NCBI GenBank assembly: GCA_963585895.1
Contig: CAUZXS010002447.1
Span: 2,501-66,500 of the forward strand
DNA: 64,000 nucleotides
Source: Sepioteuthis lessoniana
Taxonomy: Eukaryota > Mollusca > Cephalopoda > Myopsida > Loliginidae
Reading direction: 5' to 3'
Under the pieces are notes generated by a model. The model did no database searches, had not been told where the DNA came from, and saw only the letters and a list, made by a program, of their open reading frames with translations. Each line of letters opens with the position of its first letter. Positions within the stretch are counted from its first letter, which is position 1. Positions 59,199 through 64,000 of this stretch are shown in pieces. A program made the position numbers and the translations under genes.

Positions 59199-59955
59199 TA
59201 TATTAAATATATAGGCTTTGGTTTGGTTGTGTTTTATGGTATATCAAGCTTCGTTGGTTATTTAATACCAAATCCTATTTATAAATATATATCAAATATA
59301 TAGGATTTGGTTTGGTTAGGTTTTATGGCACACCAACCATTTTGGGTTATTTAATACCAAATCCTGTTTATATATATATATATATGTATATATATATTAA
59401 GTATATATCATTTCTAAACACATTTCGATGATAACATTTTTAGACGAGCCTAAGCATATTTTTTGCTCACAGTTAATTTTTTCTAAATTTTTCAATGTAT
59501 CACAATAAATTCAATTAAGTGTCAGTCATTTGTTTACACAAAGTTAAATTATCAAACAGTTCTATTCATGACAATTCAATTTAGCATAATTTCAAGTTTG
59601 CTATCAATGACTAACAATTCAATTAAACATTAGTTATTTGCTTACACACAGTTAAATGATTAAACAGTTTTATTTCCAACAATTTAATTTAGCATAAGTC
59701 ATTTGCCTTTACACAGTTTAAATGTGAAACCATTCTTTTTGAACCATAGAGTGGACCCAATCAGGTGCTACTATTGCGAGCTCGTGTGGACCTGGGAGCG
59801 ATGGCAATGAATGGGTATTCTGTATTTCCCGAAGCTCCAGCATTACTGCATCCTCACCATCAGATTGTTTAATTTCATATCTAGGACACTCGTTGGTGGG
59901 GAGGTCTTAACATTCTGCGGCCGGTGTATTCTACAGGTCAAGCCGAATGAACTCT
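59199..59955 (-). mobile_element. Retroposon-C, remainder of the split copy
   Basis: Two more 3' units (59210-59400) are followed by a diverged internal array (59400-59730; CAGTCATTTGTTTACAC, CAATTCAATTTAGCATAA). The minus-sense head then runs GGTGCTACTATTGCGAG and GAATGGGTATTCTGTATTTC, ending TCTACAGGTCAAGCCGAATG at about 59955. Together with 58045-58289 this is the longest Retroposon-C copy. It includes the variant units also present in the arms of the 3.1 kb inverted repeat. Confidence 0.82.
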
Positions 59956-60458
59956 CAATTGATAGGATCCCAATAAGTGCTACCATTCAGCGTCACATTG
60001 GAGACCGGAAGTGAAAGGATGATGAACAGATTGACAGATCAAAGAAAGAAAGAAAGAAAGAAGGAATAGTCCAATATCCCAGATCTCCTGATCACTGATG
60101 CGCAAAGAAATACGTGTTCATGCCTTTCCTAAGGGTGAAGTTTGTGTTCTTTTCCTGGTTTTATTAGCAATCTAGTCCTAATTGATCATTCCTACTAAGT
60201 TCTATTCTCACAGACTGGTCCACACATCTGGCTAAGTGCTGTACTAATTTAATCTTCGTAATTGATATGACATATGCGATATATAATATTATGCCAAGAC
60301 ACCTGTGCTAAATCGGAATAGAGTGTAGTATCTGAGGGAAAGAAAAAACCGAAAAAGAATCAGTTGAAAAGAAAAAAGAAATTAAAAAAGAGAGATAGAA
60401 TATAAGGTGACGCAGAGGGTGGAGTATAAAATATTACAGTGAGAGAAGAAACACACAC

Positions 60459-60489
<31 letters not shown>

Positions 60490-60500
60490 ATATCTATCTA
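59956..60500. other. Retroposon-C scrap, then unassigned sequence and a GA run
   Basis: 59958-60010 (GATAGGATCCCAATAAGTGC, ACCATTCAGCGTC) is another diverged Retroposon-C piece. The rest is unassigned, with an AGAA run at 60043-60063 and a GA run at 60467-60490. Confidence 0.5.
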
Positions 60501-60782
60501 ACTCTCCGCTCGGGCAGAATATGACACAAGGTCAATTTTTAAGCAGAGTTTAACAGGTTTCAATTCAGAGTTTTCCTTTTTTCAAGACTAGCTGCCTCAC
60601 CAGGGCTGAAGAAAGCAGCCTGTCCTACTATTTACCCGTAGCTGGAGGGAGAATGATTGGATTCATACCTTTCCCAAGGGTATTAGTGCTATGTGAAATG
60701 CAATTAGCCTCATCCAGGATTTGAACTCGTGTCGCCGTGTCCATTTCCTACGACGATAACCATTACTCCACGGGCACCTCCA
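60501..60782 (-). mobile_element. SINE-A, near full-length
   Basis: It runs CTCCGCTCGGGCAGAATATG to ACGATAACCATTACTCCACG and GGCACC on plus. It is one of the best-preserved copies, with B-box complement GGATTTGAACTCG. It lies among CTAT repeats that prevent a confident target-duplication call. Confidence 0.86.
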
Positions 60783-60792
60783 CATAGAGGGA

Positions 60793-61203
60793 ATCTATCT
60801 ATCTATCTCTCTATCTATCTATCTATCTTTTTCAGGGCTTATCTTCACATTTTTCAAGGGAATTTGTCGGCCCCTGTAAAGTTCTCTTTTCTATTTTTCT
60901 TTTTCTCTTCTTTTCTTTTCATTTCTTTTTTCTTTTTTTTTAGATTTTTCTTATTCTTTTTCGTTATTCTTTCTCTACTTTTCTTTCTTTCTTTCTTTCT
61001 TTGATCTGCCTACCTGTTCATCATCCGTTCAATCATCATCTTTCACTTCCGGTCTCTTCTTATTTCTGTTTTCTTCTAATTGTTGTTGTTGTTGTTGTTG
61101 TTCTTCTTCTTCTTGTTCTTGTTCTTGTTCTTCTTCTTGTTCTTCTTCTTCTTCTTCTTCTTGTTCTTGTTCTTCTTCTTCTTCTTCTTTGTCTTGTTTT
61201 TAA
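60793..61203. repeat. CTAT, TTTC, TTG and TTC microsatellites
   Basis: A CTAT run (60796-60830), T-rich TTTTC sequence (60895-61000), a TTG run (61080-61100) and a TTC/TTG mixture (61101-61200) follow one another. Poly-Leu, poly-Val and poly-Phe frames are artefacts. Confidence 0.93.
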
Positions 61204-61262
61204 TGTTGCAGTTGATATCCTTCTATTTTCTCTTCTCTCTTTCCCTCCATAAAATCCCACCC

Positions 61263-61470
61263 CTAGCTATGGGCTAAATAGTATAACGGCTGTTCTTTTA
61301 CAAGGAGGACTTTGGCATTAGATATCCCACGAAAGTTTATATGGTCTTAAACAAAGAAAATTATCTATCTATGAGTGAAATAGCATCCCTACTGTCCTTC
61401 CAGAAAGATGGCTTTGGCATTAAATAACCACAAAGGTTGATATGCCATTAAATAAAAAAAACACAAAACA
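61263..61470 (+). mobile_element. Two SINE-E 3' ends in tandem
   Basis: AGCTATGGGCTAAATAGTA, GACTTTGGCATTAGATATCC and ATGGTCTTAAACAAAG (to 61358) are followed by ATGAGTGAAATAGCATCCC, GGCTTTGGCATTAAATAACC, TTGATATGCCATTAAAT and AAAACAC (to 61470). Heads are missing in both. Confidence 0.75.
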
Positions 61471-61539
61471 AAGATTTACTCCTCCCCCACCACATTAATT
61501 TTTCGTCTCCTTCATTCTTGTCTTTTAGTTGTTTTTTTT

Positions 61540-61876
61540 TTGTTGTTGTTGTTCTTCTTCTTCTTTCAACTACATCACGAATTTCAATCACCTTCTTCTT
61601 CTTCTTCTTCTTCTTCTTCTTCTTCTTCTTCTTCTTCTTCTTTCAGTTGATATTTCTTCTTCTTTTTCTTCTTCTTCTTCTTCCCTACCTTCGCCTCTTC
61701 TCCTTCATTATATATTTTTTTCATTTTATTTTCTTCATATTTTCTCCTTCTTTATGTAATTTTATTTATCTTATACCCTTTTCTTTTTCATCTTCTTCTT
61801 CTTCTTCTTCTTCTTCTTCTTCTTCTTCTTCTTCTTCTTCTTCTTCTTCTTCTTCTTCTTCTTCGTCGTCGTCGTC
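61540..61876. repeat. (TTC)n arrays
   Basis: TTC runs at 61553-61566, 61591-61641, 61655-61684 and 61793-61865, the last ending in GTC triplets. Long Ser, Phe and Leu frames are artefacts. Confidence 0.95.
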
Positions 61877-62290
61877 AACGCTCTTTTACTTCTTGCTTGT
61901 TAATGACACTGCTTCTTAAGGCTTATTTAACTTTTTTTTTTTTTTCAATCTTGCTTTTTCTTTTTCTTTTTTCCTTCCGTCATTGTCGCAGACATTTTAC
62001 AACCACACACAATAACCAACCAACCAACCAACCACTCAGTCAGTCAGCCACACCAAAGCCCCCCACCCAGCCGACCAAAACCCTTCGCTCAGTAGCAATA
62101 CAACGGAAGCTGTTGTAGATGAAGAATAATATCTAATCAAAACAGAAGATCACAAAACACTTTACAAACCATCCGTCTTTCCTGACGACACTCAATGATT
62201 AATGAGACTCGGAAAAGAAAAATAATAATAATAATAAAAATGAATGACACATATAAACACACTAAATATCTCACACAAATTAAAAAAAAT
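61877..62290. other. Unassigned sequence
   Basis: It includes an AACC/AGTC run (62009-62045) and no recognised gene or element. Confidence 0.4.
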
Positions 62291-62302
62291 ATTTATATAT
62301 AT

Positions 62303-62454
62303 ATGTGTGTGTGTGTGTGTGTCTGTTCGTGTGTGTCTGTTCGTGTGTGTGTGTGTGTGTGTGTGAATAAATCTTTAAACAATAACATGACATAGAATTC
62401 GAAATGCAAGCGGCCATTTTTTTTTACTATTTTCTTACTGATAAATGATAAAAC

Positions 62455-62530
<76 letters not shown>
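62303..62530. repeat. TG and TTA microsatellites
   Basis: A TG tract (62303-62366) contains a duplicated TGTCTGTTCGTG phrase. A TTA run (62454-62530) of ~76 bp follows after 90 bp. Confidence 0.96.
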
Positions 62531-62944
62531 GAACGTGTTTTCTTTATTGTATAGATATTATTTTATTCTATTCTATATTATTTCATTTTCTCGTATCTGA
62601 AATCCGTTGTCGATTTTCTCTGTATTGTAATGTTGTACATTATGTTAGCAGCCGACATTTTTTTTTTTCAGGTCGTTCTGAGGATTTGTTTTATTTTAAA
62701 TTTTAGTTAGCGTTCTGTTATTTAGGAGTTTTGTTTGTTTTTTTAGTTGTTTTTTTTTTTTTTTTTTTTTTTTTTGCTTTATTTTGTTTTGTTTATATCT
62801 TAAACGAGAAGGTTTGAAAAAAATAAAAAGAATAAAAAATTAAGAAGAAAGAAAGAATAAAAAAGAAAGAAAGAAAGAGGCGAAAATGTGTCAAATCAAA
62901 GAAAGAAAGAAAGAAAGAAAGAAAAATAAAAACAAAATTATGTG

Positions 62945-62975
<31 letters not shown>

Positions 62976-63010
62976 AGTGAATTCGTGCAAAATCAAAGAA
63001 AGAAACAAAG
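62531..63010. repeat. Poly-T and GAAA low-complexity region
   Basis: Poly-T (62749-62776) is followed by GAAA-rich tracts (62848-62878, 62898-62921, 62944-62975, 62996-63020). Confidence 0.85.
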
Positions 63011-64000
63011 AAAGAAAGAAAAAGGTGAAAAGAAGGAAGCGCGAAAGTGAGTCAAAAGCTTTGCACTATTTTGGTAATGAGAGTCAGACTACGGCAGCTC
63101 GTGAAGGTGATGAACCGAACTGGACTGTGAGGTACAAAGCTCGCCTGATACTCCCTGGGTGCTACTCACCATTTTTTTTTCTCTCTCTCTCTCTCTATCT
63201 GAGAGCACGGCTTCAGAATCAACAGTTTTAGACCTTTCTGACTTTGCCAAGTCTTCGATGTTCTTACAACATGAGTGAAATCTCTTGAACTATCTGCTCG
63301 CCATCTCCTTTCTCCCCAAGAATATTTTTTGTTGGCTTCCGCAGGATTATGGTCCAGTTCGAAACCGTAAAGCGTAAGTTACCATATTAGACGATCGTGT
63401 AAGTTCATCAGTACAACTTTCAAATCACACAAGACGTGAAGCAATACTCAACGTGTTAGCGCACCCACTATCACGATACATACTAACTACAGAAAAAAGA
63501 AATTAATTCACAAAGACCATGGAATTATCAGATTTAAAAAATTTTCATCGTTCATTTATTTATAAATAAATTTCATCATGCATTATTTGTTTTATTTTTA
63601 AAAATTGCAGACTTTTTTTCTGGACACTTAACTTTACTCTCTATTTCGGGGCGCTATTTACTTGATAGGAGTATATGATAGGGCATAGAATTTCTGTATT
63701 TGATTTTTTAAAAAAAGAAGCAAACTAAAGTCAGAATGTTTAAAGAAGAAATTTTTGAAATGAGAGCTGTAGGAAGAAAATAATTTACCAAATTTGAATA
63801 TTAAATTTAAAACAAAATTTAAAAAAATGTTTAGAAAGTTTTTTTTTTATTATGACCTACTAGAAAATATGTTCTTTTGGATCATCAAATAAATAATTCG
63901 GTGTCAATATTTTCCCTGCTTAAAAAAGCGGTGTTAAAATTTCCATTAGCTTTTGACATAGGTTTTTCCAATTACAGGTTAAATCTAAAAAAAAAAATTT
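63011..64000. other. Unassigned right edge of the window
   Basis: From about 63045 to 63460 the sequence has balanced composition and no repeat match. After 63480 it is AT-rich. No open frame with a recognisable domain and no convincing splice pattern is seen. It might flank a gene outside the window. Confidence 0.4.

Noticed and set aside
61518-61919. 133-aa open frame on plus
   Set aside because: Poly-Phe, poly-Leu and poly-Ser from TTC runs.

Overview
This window looks like intergenic or intronic DNA of an animal with a large, repeat-rich genome. I found no complete host protein-coding gene, rRNA gene or functional tRNA gene. Long microsatellites of many motifs (TA, CA/TG, CT, GAA, AAT/AAC, GAAA, CTAT), several tRNA-derived SINE families, 5'-truncated RTE-like and R4-like LINEs, Tc1/mariner fossils and solo LTRs form nearly everything that can be read. 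The combination fits an invertebrate and most resembles a cephalopod mollusc such as a cuttlefish, squid or octopus. That assignment is an inference from the repeat profile, not proven by any host gene. Most long open frames are translations of microsatellites (poly-Asn, SFFLSFF, IYIYIY, CVCVCV, poly-Leu).

Repeat families named here for cross-reference: SINE-A, SINE-B and SINE-E are tRNA-headed SINEs. Retroposon-C is an ~0.8 kb composite with an internal array of ~55-bp units and a SINE-like 3' end. LTR-D is a 0.5-0.76 kb solo LTR family (TG...CA, TATA box, AATAAA). Repeat-G is a 0.32 kb unit containing a tRNA-like block. Hairpin-H is a palindromic MITE-like unit. The coding relics are RTE-like reverse transcriptase (3.9, 19.1, 20.0, 29.1, 32.9, 39.6, 44.0 and 47.1 kb), R4-like LINE 3' ends (0.5, 23.2, 31.4 and 32.8 kb), mariner (15.1, 27.1 and 52.4 kb), other Tc1/mariner transposases (9.3, 16.8, 41.7, 43.3 and 58.3 kb) and a GIY-YIG retroelement tail (28.0 kb).

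Layout: 0-5.6 kb holds a decayed R4 LINE, SINE-B pieces, a TTTC array, an RTE relic and a Retroposon-C split by a solo LTR. 5.6-13.7 kb holds SINEs, an inverted Retroposon-C pair, a Tc1 fossil split by a solo LTR, and a full Retroposon-C with target-site duplication. 13.7-22.5 kb holds an ~88-bp satellite, a mariner deletion derivative, a hairpin, a DDE element with repeat-built termini, SINE-B, RTE and Retroposon-C. 22.5-26.1 kb is microsatellite-dominated with a TG-rich higher-order array. 26.1-34.9 kb holds mariner, SINEs, an R4 LINE with a SINE inside it, and LTR-D. 34.9-38.0 kb is a 3.1 kb inverted repeat. 38-51.5 kb holds a TSD-flanked RTE, a Tc1 fossil carrying two SINEs, a tRNA-like core between ~130-bp inverted arms, two young RTE copies, a CTTT/CTAT array and a second perfect solo LTR. 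51.5-64 kb is microsatellites, a 2.5 kb GAAA array, and a composite split by a mariner-like element.

The genes do not form a pathway. The internal logic is a layered insertion history, in which target-site duplications give the order of events: Tc1 then LTR at 9.8 kb, Tc1 then SINE-E and SINE-A at 42 kb, R4 LINE then SINE-B at 31.9 kb, Retroposon-C then LTR at 4.9 and 49.1 kb, Retroposon-C then mariner at 58.3 kb. The best candidate for something undescribed is Retroposon-C, a VNTR-containing composite that moves with 9-14-bp target-site duplications. Its 3' end resembles that of the tRNA SINEs here.
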